Shown piece after piece: positions 52,701 through 61,514 of a DNA stretch of 64,000 nt. The position numbers and the translations under genes were made by a program. This DNA comes from Virgibacillus_P tibetensis (GTDB lineage: Bacteria; Bacillota; Bacilli; Bacillales; Amphibacillaceae): NCBI RefSeq assembly GCF_036026595.1, contig NZ_JARZFX010000011.1, positions 1 to 64,000 on the forward strand, written 5' to 3'. The number at the start of each line of letters is the position of its first letter. The stretch's first letter is position 1. The notes under the pieces are model-generated. The model saw nothing but the letters and a program-made list of their open reading frames with translations, ran no database searches and had not been told where the DNA came from.

Positions 52701-54176
52701 TTCATTTAATATATTCTGACGTTCCTTTAATAACTGATACAGGGAATGAAGAACCTGATCGCGTGACCGCTCATGATAGACGAAGCCACGAACATTCACA
52801 TCCCGAACACTTGCATGTGGAAGCCAGCGCATCCAGTTCCACTGCTCTTTTTCCTCTTGTGGGAAAACCGTAATAAATTGCAAATCATGATAGCTATGAA
52901 ACAAGGAAAGCTGCATCACCATTAATTGTAGCTGTTCAATAACTAGCTGCCGATGACCAATATAACCAACAGGTCCTTTATTAAACGAGGTAACGACTGG
53001 GACATTTGTAATTTCCTTATATTGCTGGAGCAATTCGATTGCCTCGTCAACCAGTTCATCCTTCTCTTGTGTAAATTCTTCTTCATTAAATTCAATTTCA
53101 AAGCTTGAATCAACCTTACCCAGTCCTGTACGGAAACTGAGGAAATCATGGTGGTAAATCGTTTTTTCATAAATTCTCGCTGTTAATCCTATGGCCATCT
53201 CCTTGATTTGCTCCACTGTAGGATAATGATACGTCAGAGCGTGCCGTTGTTCTTCACTCGCTTTAAAAAGCTCCTTCGTTTTACGCTGTAAATAAGCTTT
53301 ATAGCTCTCTTCTCTTTCCTTCATATCTGTCTTATATTTTTTGACACTTTTCACATAGGACGTAATCGAGAATATGATCGTGACGATTGTTACAGAAAGC
53401 ATGACCATAATATAAATTCCCCGTGGCTGTACAAGCGAAATAAGAACAAGTGCAACAATTAAAACGAGTGGTGGCACAATCGTTCGTGCCAGTTGCTCAC
53501 TTGGTTTTGATGGCTTATTGGACGGTTTAGCAATTGTCCGCTTATCCTCAGGCTCCCGATAGATGATTCTTGGTGAACGGTGGTAGTCTGGATATTCTCC
53601 TTGATAGGGATGATTCTTACCAATTAACGCAACTAGCCGCGAACGAAATTGTTTGTTCGAGGCAGTAATTTGTATATCATTATGATTGACAACAATGATG
53701 ACACCATCGATAAATAGTTGATCACCTGGTTCGACCGTTGCCTGCCCCTTCACAATGGCAAAATTATGGTAAACATCTCCTTGCTGTACATCCAATGTAA
53801 AAGGGAGTGTTGCTTCTCTTCGTAACAGGACGAAGTTAGCTGTTGTATCATGAATCACTACATCATCGTAGTCAGAAGCACTACATGTAATGGACTGTTT
53901 ACCAGCAATATCATAAAAATACCCCTGATCGAAATGAAGTAAATAAAATTCCATTGGTTGACCTGAAAGCTGTATGGAAAGGTGATTATGTAAAAGCTCA
54001 TCCCCAACTCTACAAGCTTTCCCATCCCACTTGACTGTCAAAGAACCATCGAGCCCGGGAAAGGTTAGATTGTCCGACCAAGCATTACCTACAGTTATTT
54101 CCTTTGGTGTATCCTCAACTAAATGGCATTTATGTAATTGATGATGATAGGTAACCATGAGTAATTTTTGTGCCAT
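49728..54176 (-). CDS. essC: T7SSb ATPase EssC/YukBA
   Basis: The motor of type VII secretion: 1482 residues. The N-terminus (about 1-190) has two FHA-like domains, two membrane helices follow near 230-275 (TIVPPLVLIVALVLISLVQP). Three FtsK/SpoIIIE ATPase domains come next. Domain 1 has Walker A GTTGSGKS (about residue 667) and FLLIDYKGGGMANLF; domain 2 has SPGYGKST (about 1016); domain 3 is degenerate (VVSDRRDGLDKLNQ, about 1300). Effector recognition is by the C-terminal domains. Single continuous frame, unlike the split YukBA of some strains. Confidence 0.95.
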   Translation of the reverse strand: MAQKLLMVTYHHQLHKCHLVEDTPKEITVGNAWSDNLTFPGLDGSLTVKWDGKACRVGDELLHNHLSIQLSGQPMEFYLLHFDQGYFYDIAGKQSITCSASDYDDVVIHDTTANFVLLRREATLPFTLDVQQGDVYHNFAIVKGQATVEPGDQLFIDGVIIVVNHNDIQITASNKQFRSRLVALIGKNHPYQGEYPDYHRSPRIIYREPEDKRTIAKPSNKPSKPSEQLARTIVPPLVLIVALVLISLVQPRGIYIMVMLSVTIVTIIFSITSYVKSVKKYKTDMKEREESYKAYLQRKTKELFKASEEQRHALTYHYPTVEQIKEMAIGLTARIYEKTIYHHDFLSFRTGLGKVDSSFEIEFNEEEFTQEKDELVDEAIELLQQYKEITNVPVVTSFNKGPVGYIGHRQLVIEQLQLMVMQLSLFHSYHDLQFITVFPQEEKEQWNWMRWLPHASVRDVNVRGFVYHERSRDQVLHSLYQLLKERQNILNEKTSQHEKTYFSPHYMVLVTDEKMILDHTVMEFFNEDPSELGVSLVFVQDVMQALPEHVKTVIDIRDTKNGTIILEEGELVNKHFTPDHFRKDFNKEEISRALAPINHLQNLKNSIPESVTFLEMYGVEKVEELAISKRWNVNETYKSLAVPLGLRGKEDIVQLNLHEKAHGPHGLVAGTTGSGKSEIIQSYILSLAVNFHPYEVAFLLIDYKGGGMANLFKHLPHLLGTITNLERAQSMRALASIKAELQKRQRLFGEHHVNHINQYQKLFKQGKASEPMPHLFLISDEFAELKSEQPDFMKELVSTARIGRSLGIHLILATQKPSGVVDDQIWSNSKFKLALKVQNESDSNEILKTPDAAEITLPGRSYLQVGNNEIYELFQSAWSGAAYVPDKDDHEYVDTTIYAINELGQYDILTEDLSGLENKEEIEKASTELDAVIDYIADFTEAEQIDPLARPWLPPLPERIFPEELHPVSFKEAWLEPKKPLQATIGLLDQPELQAQTPLTLNLTKDGHIAVFSSPGYGKSTFLQTVVMDLVRQQNPEQLQLYLLDFGTNGLLPLQNIPHVADTLLIDEDEKIGKLLRLLTTKMKERKQKLSHYGVANMEMYEKASGETVPNVCIILDNYDSVREAEFSDEFEKLMTQIAREGASIGIHLVISAGRQSAMRMPLISNIKTQISLYLIETTEVRTIVGRTEIELEEIAGRGLIKLEDPVLFQTMLPTKGEEALQVISSIQEIAKEMDEHWEGERPEGIPMIPEGVLDFNQFKKQRKTKELIESNLFPLGLEFEEVEPVAFNPSRHGHLTVVSDRRDGLDKLNQSLAKNISNLSSSYQTMLIDTSEQKLVEIGKMMNAYISEQNGIVVVKEDLLTEINSRLKNNENSINWIVQITDLEDFCKRSNLGDDEIAVLLEQGAKVGIHFVLCGDYSYIGQSFEQVAKYVRSQSTVGLISMRLSDQDIFKQPYIRQETYPNPFECYFAMDHQHVKLKIPE

Positions 54177-54233
54177 TTCTTTCTCCCTCTCTAACGCAAA
54201 AGCAAATGTTATTTATTCCGCTAATGACTGCTT

Positions 54234-55508
54234 TTAATCTTCGTCTTCCGTTTCCACTTGTTCTTCCGTTTCTTGTTCATCTGTTTCATGCTCTTCCATA
54301 TCATCGATTATTTCACTCGTCGTTTCCTCCACTTGCTCCGCCCCATCACCATCTATGTTGTAATCCTCACTATATTGTCTTAATTGATCCTGTAATGCAT
54401 TCACTTCTTCGTCTCGTTCTGTACCTGTTAGTGTCGGATCATTTTTAGCCTGTTCTATTTTCTTTATGAGTCCATACATAATAAGCTGTGGGTCATCCAT
54501 GTACTTTGCCTTTTCAATAGTCTCATCAAATTGACCACGACCATTGTAAATCCAATAAACCAAATAATCTGGAGCGCTTTTCAAACTTACATGCTTTAAA
54601 ATAACCTCTTTCTCTTTCCCTGATAGATTCTCAACTTGTATATAGGAATACGCTAAAATATATTTCGTTTGACTTGGCAAATCTTCAGGATTCGTTCCTT
54701 CTAATGTAGAAATTACACTACCATAATCAGATGCAAGAAACTCTCCATGGGCATCCAATAAATCACCTTGATAAGGATCTTTTACAAAGCTATAATAGGT
54801 AAGTGGTGCAGCCAGTAGTATGGATACAATGATCATGATGATTGCGAGTTGTTTAAAGAGGCGAAATCGTTTTCTAAGAACAAGTTCCATTGTGCTTTCG
54901 GTTTTCTTTTGTTCCTTTAGATAACTGTCGAACAGAAAGGTTTTCAGCTGGGCAAGATCATTTATTTCACTGATCTGACGTTCAAACTCAGTATCCGTCG
55001 CATTTTGCAAGGAACCATTATACAACTGCTCGAACGTATATTTTTTGGAAAAAAGGGCAATGCTCAAACATTTATACTGTTTTAAGAAAACTGCTTCATC
55101 CATTTCAAACGGGGGTACCATGTTGCGTAGACCTCGATAAATAATAACCGGCATCAAATTTTCATCATACATCATATTATCTGGATGCAGGAAGAATGTG
55201 AGTCTCGTAGATAGATAACTTTCGAGCTTTGCAATATTACATAAAAGCCTTAACTTATCATTCTTATTTAGCTTCCCGGCTTGTGACCAGCTTCTTCGGT
55301 TCGGATCGATTGGATAGGAGATAAGAAATGCATCGACTTCTTCAACGATTTGAATAGGAACAAATGATTCCGAGGGGTTCAACATCAAGTCCATTTGCCT
55401 GATATCTGTTACCTTTGTTTGTGACTTCGGCAATTGAAGTTGCCAATGATCCTTCTGTATATGAAATTGTAGGGAGATATTCTCCATCTGTATCGTTTTA
55501 TGCTCCAT
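54234..55508 (-). CDS. essB: T7SSb pseudokinase-fold membrane protein EssB/YukC
   Basis: About 424 residues. The start at MEHKTIQMENISLQFHIQKD is preferred since the upstream ATG overlaps the GGAGGAG ribosome site. The N-terminal cytoplasmic pseudokinase part (to about 215), a single helix (LAIIMIIVSILLAAPLTYYS), an external helical part, and a highly acidic tail (EEQVETEDED) match YukC/EssB. It bridges EssC and other core parts. Confidence 0.93.
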   Translation of the reverse strand: MEHKTIQMENISLQFHIQKDHWQLQLPKSQTKVTDIRQMDLMLNPSESFVPIQIVEEVDAFLISYPIDPNRRSWSQAGKLNKNDKLRLLCNIAKLESYLSTRLTFFLHPDNMMYDENLMPVIIYRGLRNMVPPFEMDEAVFLKQYKCLSIALFSKKYTFEQLYNGSLQNATDTEFERQISEINDLAQLKTFLFDSYLKEQKKTESTMELVLRKRFRLFKQLAIIMIIVSILLAAPLTYYSFVKDPYQGDLLDAHGEFLASDYGSVISTLEGTNPEDLPSQTKYILAYSYIQVENLSGKEKEVILKHVSLKSAPDYLVYWIYNGRGQFDETIEKAKYMDDPQLIMYGLIKKIEQAKNDPTLTGTERDEEVNALQDQLRQYSEDYNIDGDGAEQVEETTSEIIDDMEEHETDEQETEEQVETEDED

Positions 55509-55550
55509 ATGAATTGACTCCTCCATAAATTAACAAACCAAAAATCATTT

Positions 55551-55808
55551 TTATAAGACAACTAGAATATCCCCGTCAGTAACTGGAAAATCTGTTAATT
55601 GGTCGTCATCAGCTAGTAAAAGATTTTTGGTAATTACTTTGATCGAACATCGTGTAACGGCACGATAATCCAGATTTAAAATTTCCATCACATACTGAAG
55701 TAGTTGTTTGACGGATAACTGTATCGGAATTCGCAAATCATACATTCCACCTTCATTTATCCATTTACTAAAATCCATTGTCACATTAATATGCGTATTC
55801 TGAGCCAT
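55551..55808 (-). CDS. esaB: Ubiquitin-like T7SSb protein EsaB/YukD
   Basis: 85 residues with the small ubiquitin-like fold pattern: INVTMDFSKWINEGGMYDLR, IQLSVKQLLQYVMEILNLDY and QLTDFPVTDGDILVVL. Placed between essA and essB as in B. subtilis yukD. It has a regulatory/structural role in T7SS. Confidence 0.92.
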   Translation of the reverse strand: MAQNTHINVTMDFSKWINEGGMYDLRIPIQLSVKQLLQYVMEILNLDYRAVTRCSIKVITKNLLLADDDQLTDFPVTDGDILVVL

Positions 55809-55819
55809 CTTCTTACCTC

Positions 55820-56326
55820 CTAATCAAACAGTTTTTGCATCATAAAATAGAGGCCACCGCAAAGCAGGAGGGCTAGTGCTGTCAACGTTACTAAAACCTT
55901 TTCCCCAAAACCAGAGCCACTATCTTCCTGACTCACTTGGTTGGTAAATGATGAAGCAGAACTCGTATAATCACTTGCAAATAAAGCCTCTTTGATATCA
56001 AGTGCTGTCGTATTTGAATCGATTTCTTTTGTAAATAAAGAACGTTCCAATTCTTCAAGTGATTCTTCCTGCTCTTTTTTTACTTCTGTAAACCAGACTT
56101 GTGTCTCTTCTGTAAATAGTGTTGGAAAAACCTTTTCTAATTCCGTTTGATTCATTTGCGTACGTTCACTCTCACCCTTAATGATTCGATCAATCTTCAA
56201 CTGTAAACTACCAGATTTGGGTTCCATATCATTCATATTTGTTTCTGCTGATGTCTGATTCACATCAAACATCAGCAGTATGAAAGTTACCAATAAGAAT
56301 ACATTAACTTTCAGCCTTGACTTCAT
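55820..56326 (-). CDS. essA: T7SSb membrane protein EssA
   Basis: 168 residues. An N-terminal signal-like helix (VNVFLLVTFILLMFDVNQT) and a second helix near the end (VLVTLTALALLLCGGLYFM) bracket an external domain. It overlaps the 3' end of esaA by 23 bases, showing coupled translation. Family low in sequence identity; the position between esaA and esaB supports the call. Confidence 0.88.
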   Translation of the reverse strand: MKSRLKVNVFLLVTFILLMFDVNQTSAETNMNDMEPKSGSLQLKIDRIIKGESERTQMNQTELEKVFPTLFTEETQVWFTEVKKEQEESLEELERSLFTKEIDSNTTALDIKEALFASDYTSSASSFTNQVSQEDSGSGFGEKVLVTLTALALLLCGGLYFMMQKLFD

Positions 56327-59300
56327 TGTCTAGATCCCTTTCCCCTTTTGAATGATTTAGAACGAGTAAATTAGCTAAAGCTCCGATTACAATCACTCCA
56401 GTGATAACTAGAAATGCGAGTGGATAATTTGCCGTTTCTTGAGATATACGTAACAACAGTGATTCAACGTATTGTAAAGGTGAAGCCTTTCTTAATCCTT
56501 CTAATCCCGCTATACCTAAGCCAAGTGCATTTGTTAAAAATAAATACAGGCTTAAAGTAATCAGCAAGATAAACATACCAATCATTTTTAACTGTCTTAA
56601 TAAGTAAGTTGCAACCAGTAGCATCGCGGTCACTAACAAAATAATTAATGCAGTGAGCAATACCATACTTCCGTCGCTAATTTTCAAGAAATAGCTAGAA
56701 GTGACACCAATTATTGTTCCTTCTAACACACCGATTCCTGCAGTAATTAACGTAATAGGCGTGTTCCAAGCGATTAATGACTTCTCGGTCGCAAATTGAT
56801 CAGTATCCACCCGTTTTTGGGTAATGGTTGAAATAACATAGGATGTAAATAAGACAACAATAAAGCAGATCAGAACAAGGAAATATGGTGTAAATGTTTG
56901 ATTCGCTGTAATTGTCCCTGCATTACTTGTTTGTACTGGATTAGAAAGAAAATCATATAGATTTTCATTTTCTCTATCTCCAATACGACTATTCGCAAGC
57001 ACACCCGCAAATTTTTCTGCAAATTGTTGATCTTCCAGGAGCTTATTTGTCATGTCTACCGACAATACTTCAGCCTGGTTGACCAAAGCCACACCACTCT
57101 CTTCAATTGTTTCTGCCTGAAGGTCGATATGATCAAACGTTTCATACACGTGTTCAGCGGAATCGAAGTTCCTCTGTGCCTGCTCTGCAAGTGATTCACT
57201 TGTCATTAAGAGCGGCCTGAACGCATCGCTCAATGTCATAATCGCCATTTGTTCGCCATCATCATTCACTTGAATTTCCATTTGTTCATCGAGCATAGCA
57301 TTACTTTCATCTCGCCATGCATCCACTTTTGCTAAGGTTTCTCCAAGTGCTTCATTCAGTGCAATTGCTTGCTCTCCTGTAGCAACAACTTGCTCTACAA
57401 ACTGTTCAGCATTGTTAGCTGCTTGCCGGGCCTCTTGGCGATACAAGCGGATTTGCGCTTCTAGATTTGCTAAAGGCTGACGAATTTCTTCTGTTACACC
57501 ATCAATGACTTGATTCACAATGTAATCGTTTAGTAGGTCTGCAATGTCTTTTTCATTAAATAAATGATAGAGCGATAATTTAGATTCAGCTCCCCATTCT
57601 GTCAATCGTTTTTCATTCAGATCGTTCCTTAAATCATGTGATCCCATTTCTAGCCCGAAATAACTTTCATACGAGGAGAGCAATTTTTGATAAGGGCTTA
57701 TAGTATTTATAACCGTATTAATCAGGCTTTTTGTTGTTATATCCATTTCTGTTAGTGGTGACATTACTTCATGACGAATCGTATTATTGATCACTTTTAC
57801 TTTTTCAATAACAGGTGTTTCTTCATCCTCTTTATTTTTTTGAACATCACCAGCAGCGTCTGAATCATTATCACCTTTATCTGGCTGATTACCTGATCCC
57901 GATGTATTATCCTCGTCACGTACATCGGTATTGTCATTATTAGTTTCATCTGACTGGTCAGGGCTTTCTTCCGAGTCAGATGGATTTTCTTCTTTTTCAG
58001 TAGAATCTTGTAGCTCATTCGATAATTGATTATTGGATTGCTCCAAGTCATCTTCTTGGGCTTCAACGCGCTGGCTTGCAATTAATGGTGCTTTTGCCAT
58101 TTGTATGGCAACCTCATCTGGTTCATCGACATTGGTTATATCTTCTTGATGCAGTTCCCATCCCCATGATACAGTTTGGTATATATCAATTTCCTTATCT
58201 TTATCCAATAGCAGCGTTACATCAACGGTAAAATTACCTTTTTGATTCGCTCGAAGGTTAATTTTTCCATCTTCAAGATACTTTGTATAATCTTTTTCTT
58301 CCTTATTTGGAAGCGTTAGTGATAACCTTTCAACCGAATACCCTTCTGGAATTCTTAATTTAAATGTTTGACCAGATTTTTTTTTATTTTCCGGAAGCTC
58401 AACCGTGTCTGTAATGGTTATCCCATTTGTTCTAATGTGATCCTTAAGTTCTTTGATCTTATTTAGATCCGATAAAATTTCGTCACCATCACTACGATGC
58501 GCCACAAATTCAATTTCCGAATTATATTTATTTGTTACTGCTATAACATTTTTTATCTCGGTAACCGTTTCTTCAGGTAAACCATATCCACCAAAATCCG
58601 CTTCGTTTAACGATGGTAATTTAGAGATTTGTTTTCGAATGTTTTCTCTTACGTTTGCATCTGGATTCTCAAATAATGTATTGATATTCAACTGATTATC
58701 TTCGGCAAATGCATTAGCCAACAGCTCAGACAAGCGGTTCGATACCTTATTTTTAAAGCTGTTCGGATTCTCTGGATCTAACAGCTGATATAATTTCAAC
58801 TCGGTATCTTCGACTTTTTTAAGCGATGATTGTAAATGATCCTGCAGAGCTAATGATCCATTCATAATAGTGGTACTACCGAATCCAACTGGTTGGTTAT
58901 ACATCAGTGTGTTTATTGCATCATTTCCTCTTTGCTGAAACTGCTGATTAATAATCGTATTAGCAGCTTGCAGTTGTTCAAGCTGACGATCTACATCTTG
59001 ATGGCTTAAATCGTTATGGTATTCATTAAAAATTTCATAAAAGTATAATAAAGATTGACGATTCGTTTCTTTTAATTGTGTAACTTCGTCAAGATTAGAT
59101 ACATAGTCTTGCTCTAATTCAGCACCACTTACCAATTTTTCCTCATAGGCCCTCAGCATTTCTTCAAAACCGCTAAAACTATCTTTCGATAACGCTGTGT
59201 TATCTTTAATTTGACCGAATTGGCTCGTATACCCTTCAAGTGGATTATAGATCGCACTGTTATATGTATTTGTATGTAGTGCCTGTTTTTCTATTATTTC

Positions 59301-59825
59301 GCCAATATTGTCCTGTGCATCTTGTAGATTACCGATAATACTAGCAAAATAAACATCGATGATGCGGCGGTTAAAATCATTCAGTATTTGACTAGCTGTT
59401 TTTTCAGCTTCAACACTAACTCTTTCATTTTCCGATGCATTAATTTTATAACTTAGTACGACTGGCTCTGGCGCTTCCGTTTCGAAAGATAATGCCTTTA
59501 TAGAAAAATCGTTCGGGATGATAATCATCATGTCATATGTATTTCTTTCCAAGCCACTTTCCGCAACACCCCGACTAACAACATACCAGTCATGTTCATT
59601 GTTACTATCTACACTCTTTACAAAGGCGTCACCAAACACTAATTCGCCACCATTAAACGTGTCACCCTCATCTTCATTTACGAGAGCAATGGCCATTTTG
59701 TGTGTTTCATTGGGCGTTTCTTTTTCAGTTTCTGCTTCTTGATTCAAAACAAGAAAAGATAAACCTGAGGCGAGTAAAATGATTAAAATAAGAAAAAGTA
59801 ACCATCGCTTATCCATATATTTCAT
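56304..59825 (-). CDS. esaA: T7SSb membrane protein EsaA/YueB
   Basis: 1173 residues: N-terminal membrane helix (RWLLFLILIILLASGLSFLV), a very long extracellular region with coiled coils, and five or six C-terminal helices (FTPYFLVLICFIVVLFTSYV onward). The Ser/Asp/Asn-rich stretch near residue 610-660 (DESPDQSDETNNDN-like) is low complexity. YueB is also the receptor of phage SPP1 in B. subtilis; whether phages use this one is unknown. ATG behind GGAGCTGAAG. Confidence 0.93.
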   Translation of the reverse strand: MKYMDKRWLLFLILIILLASGLSFLVLNQEAETEKETPNETHKMAIALVNEDEGDTFNGGELVFGDAFVKSVDSNNEHDWYVVSRGVAESGLERNTYDMMIIIPNDFSIKALSFETEAPEPVVLSYKINASENERVSVEAEKTASQILNDFNRRIIDVYFASIIGNLQDAQDNIGEIIEKQALHTNTYNSAIYNPLEGYTSQFGQIKDNTALSKDSFSGFEEMLRAYEEKLVSGAELEQDYVSNLDEVTQLKETNRQSLLYFYEIFNEYHNDLSHQDVDRQLEQLQAANTIINQQFQQRGNDAINTLMYNQPVGFGSTTIMNGSLALQDHLQSSLKKVEDTELKLYQLLDPENPNSFKNKVSNRLSELLANAFAEDNQLNINTLFENPDANVRENIRKQISKLPSLNEADFGGYGLPEETVTEIKNVIAVTNKYNSEIEFVAHRSDGDEILSDLNKIKELKDHIRTNGITITDTVELPENKKKSGQTFKLRIPEGYSVERLSLTLPNKEEKDYTKYLEDGKINLRANQKGNFTVDVTLLLDKDKEIDIYQTVSWGWELHQEDITNVDEPDEVAIQMAKAPLIASQRVEAQEDDLEQSNNQLSNELQDSTEKEENPSDSEESPDQSDETNNDNTDVRDEDNTSGSGNQPDKGDNDSDAAGDVQKNKEDEETPVIEKVKVINNTIRHEVMSPLTEMDITTKSLINTVINTISPYQKLLSSYESYFGLEMGSHDLRNDLNEKRLTEWGAESKLSLYHLFNEKDIADLLNDYIVNQVIDGVTEEIRQPLANLEAQIRLYRQEARQAANNAEQFVEQVVATGEQAIALNEALGETLAKVDAWRDESNAMLDEQMEIQVNDDGEQMAIMTLSDAFRPLLMTSESLAEQAQRNFDSAEHVYETFDHIDLQAETIEESGVALVNQAEVLSVDMTNKLLEDQQFAEKFAGVLANSRIGDRENENLYDFLSNPVQTSNAGTITANQTFTPYFLVLICFIVVLFTSYVISTITQKRVDTDQFATEKSLIAWNTPITLITAGIGVLEGTIIGVTSSYFLKISDGSMVLLTALIILLVTAMLLVATYLLRQLKMIGMFILLITLSLYLFLTNALGLGIAGLEGLRKASPLQYVESLLLRISQETANYPLAFLVITGVIVIGALANLLVLNHSKGERDLDNEVKAES

Positions 59826-60143
59826 TTGCTACTTCAGCTCCTGCGAATTAAATGTACAAAAAAACTCTTAAGCATGATTCAATTGTTAACTAAAATTCAA
59901 TTCTAGTAATAAGAATAATAGTAAAATGCCGATTAGAAAACTTGGCAACTGCCTAAGCCTTTGGGTGTATGCCTTAGTTGCTAAAAATAAGACACTACTT
60001 CTTCATTATGTTGAGTATGTAGAGTTAATTAACTGACATTCTATTGGTAGATTACGAATACATGGGCCACACAACTTTAATTGCGTAGCCCACCATGTGA
60101 TAGAAGGTATTCTAACTTTAGTTCTCTACGCTAAGCTCACTAC
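59826..60143. other. Spacer between esxA and esaA with stem-loop
   Basis: About 318 bases. A GGGC-rich hairpin (60061-60097) follows the esxA stop, without a T tract. The rest is AT-rich; no other frame was recognised. Confidence 0.5.
60061..60097 (-). terminator. Stem-loop after esxA, partial terminator or processing site
   Basis: GGGCTACGCAA / TTGTGTGGCCC with a 6-base loop just after esxA. No T run follows, so read-through into esaA is possible; it may set a higher level of EsxA than of the machine parts. Confidence 0.5.
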
Positions 60144-60449
60144 TTATCTTAAACCAAAGTTTTGTGAAAGAGCCTGATCCTGCTGAGCAACCGCTTCAGC
60201 TGTTTTCGTTAATTGCATTTCAATCTCTTGCATTAGCTGAGAAAAATCTTGTACTTTAGGCTTCAGTTCACGGAATTGATCATCAAAGCGTTCAAACGCT
60301 CGACCTTCCCATTCCCCTCTAAGTTCTTCCTGTAAGTTAGACAAGTCCCTTAAAATCTGATCAATTTGTTGTGAACTCTGCCCATACCTTTTTGCTTTTG
60401 CCTGTAACTGCTCTGGCGTCATACGAATTTGTCCTGACAAATTTCCCAT
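60144..60449 (-). CDS. esxA: WXG100 protein EsxA/YukE
   Basis: 101 residues, two helices with the WEG turn (EELRGEWEGRAFERF) at about residue 47. It starts MGNLSGQIRMTPEQLQAKAK. The C-terminal part has the usual YxxxD/E-like region replaced by TAEAVAQQDQALSQNF, normal for Gram-positive YukE. It is the secreted partner needed for T7SS function. First gene of the locus. Confidence 0.96.
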   Translation of the reverse strand: MGNLSGQIRMTPEQLQAKAKRYGQSSQQIDQILRDLSNLQEELRGEWEGRAFERFDDQFRELKPKVQDFSQLMQEIEMQLTKTAEAVAQQDQALSQNFGLR

Positions 60450-60699
60450 CTCCTTTAAATCAATAGTGATGAAGGTATAAAGTAAGCTTTTGCTAACACT
60501 TCTTCTTACTTAAGACTAATTAACTAGTATTTGAATGTCAACTAAATATATACAATATTTTGAAAAATAAACATTAAGAACCAATTTTAACCAAATAATC
60601 GTTTTTTAAATTAAAAAATAGGTAATTTGAACTTACGTTAATACAGGGCTTTTTGCTTATGAAGTGAGATTTACGATATTCAAATAGATTTGTAGTTTT

Positions 60700-60960
60700 T
60701 TACAAAGTGAGTTTTTCTTTTTGGAAGGGATGAAAGCCAAAAACACAGCTTATGTTAGAACGGCTTTCTTTAGGAGAAAGGCGTTTTTCAATGAAAACGC
60801 TTTTTGTACTGTAATGAAAATGGTTCGGGGTAAATATTGATAAAGGAATACGTCTCGCTTTTGCCGCATCAAGAACCCCTTGATTAGATAATGGCCTGCT
60901 CCATTCATCCGGTGTAAACGTAGAATGTGCATGCCGGACAATATACAAGTTCGTCTGCAT
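60700..60960 (-). pseudogene. Frameshifted histidine phosphatase fragment
   Basis: Starts MQTNLYIVRHAHSTFTPDEW and SRPLSNQGVLDAAKARR, the catalytic RHxxS-type start of histidine phosphatases (RHAHS). After about 40 residues it no longer follows the family and the frame ends at 86 residues; a neighbouring frame holds other pieces. Intact relatives have about 180-200 residues. Non-functional remnant beside esxA. Confidence 0.65.
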
Positions 60961-61306
60961 GCTTCATCTGTTCATTTTTTCGATGTACCCACTATGTTAA
61001 TATGATAAAGCACTGTGGTGTAGGATAGGAGCTTGTCCCTTGAAGAAACAGAAGCATCTTAAAACTGATCATGTGAGACTAAAAATACTTAAAATCTAAC
61101 GTTCTCAAAAAATGAAGAGCTGCGTCTTCTTAAGTATTTTCTTTTTGGCGATATTCTAGAAGTTAATTTTCATGGTAGGTTTGTTAGAGAAATAGATTCA
61201 CATGTAAAAATATAGTTATACAATGTGATTCCTATATACTTATCCAATTGAGTAGTCAATACTTACATAGAATAAATTGAATCCTATAAGAAGGGAGGGA
61301 AATAAT
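60961..61306. other. Gap with a possible short transcript and hairpin
   Basis: A TTG at 61040 behind TAGGAG opens a 19-residue frame (MKKQKHLKTDHVRLKILKI), ending just inside a hairpin AAAATACTTAA / TTAAGTATTTT (61082-61140, inner arm GAAGA-N6-TCTTC) followed by CTTTTT. It may be a tiny gene or a small RNA; nothing else was recognised. Confidence 0.35.
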
Positions 61307-61414
61307 TTGGAAAAAAACGATGATTTAGTTCAACAACAACCAAAACCGGAGTGTCCTACTTGCCCTGAAGGATCTATTTGTGAAGATCCCTCCGTTAAAT
61401 GGACCTATTGTTGA
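61307..61414 (+). CDS. Small Cys-rich peptide (35 aa)
   Basis: TTG start 7 bases after GGGAGGG. The product ends PECPTCPEGSICEDPSVKW and TYC: four Cys in 20 residues, CPxCP first, no signal peptide and no basic leader. Possibly a metal-binding or bacteriocin-like peptide; no family recognised. Supported by a strong ribosome site only. Confidence 0.45.
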   Translation: MEKNDDLVQQQPKPECPTCPEGSICEDPSVKWTYC

Positions 61415-61514
61415 GGAGAAAGGGCTTGCCATTAAAAAAACTTATTTTAACCCCGCCCTTAAATCAGAACGAGGTTTTAAAATTAAATAACTTTATTGTC
61501 ACTCTACATCAACA

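Noticed and set aside
57797..58081. Lys-rich frame within esaA
   Set aside because: It is an alternative frame of the low-complexity Asp/Ser/Asn region of EsaA, with no ribosome site.
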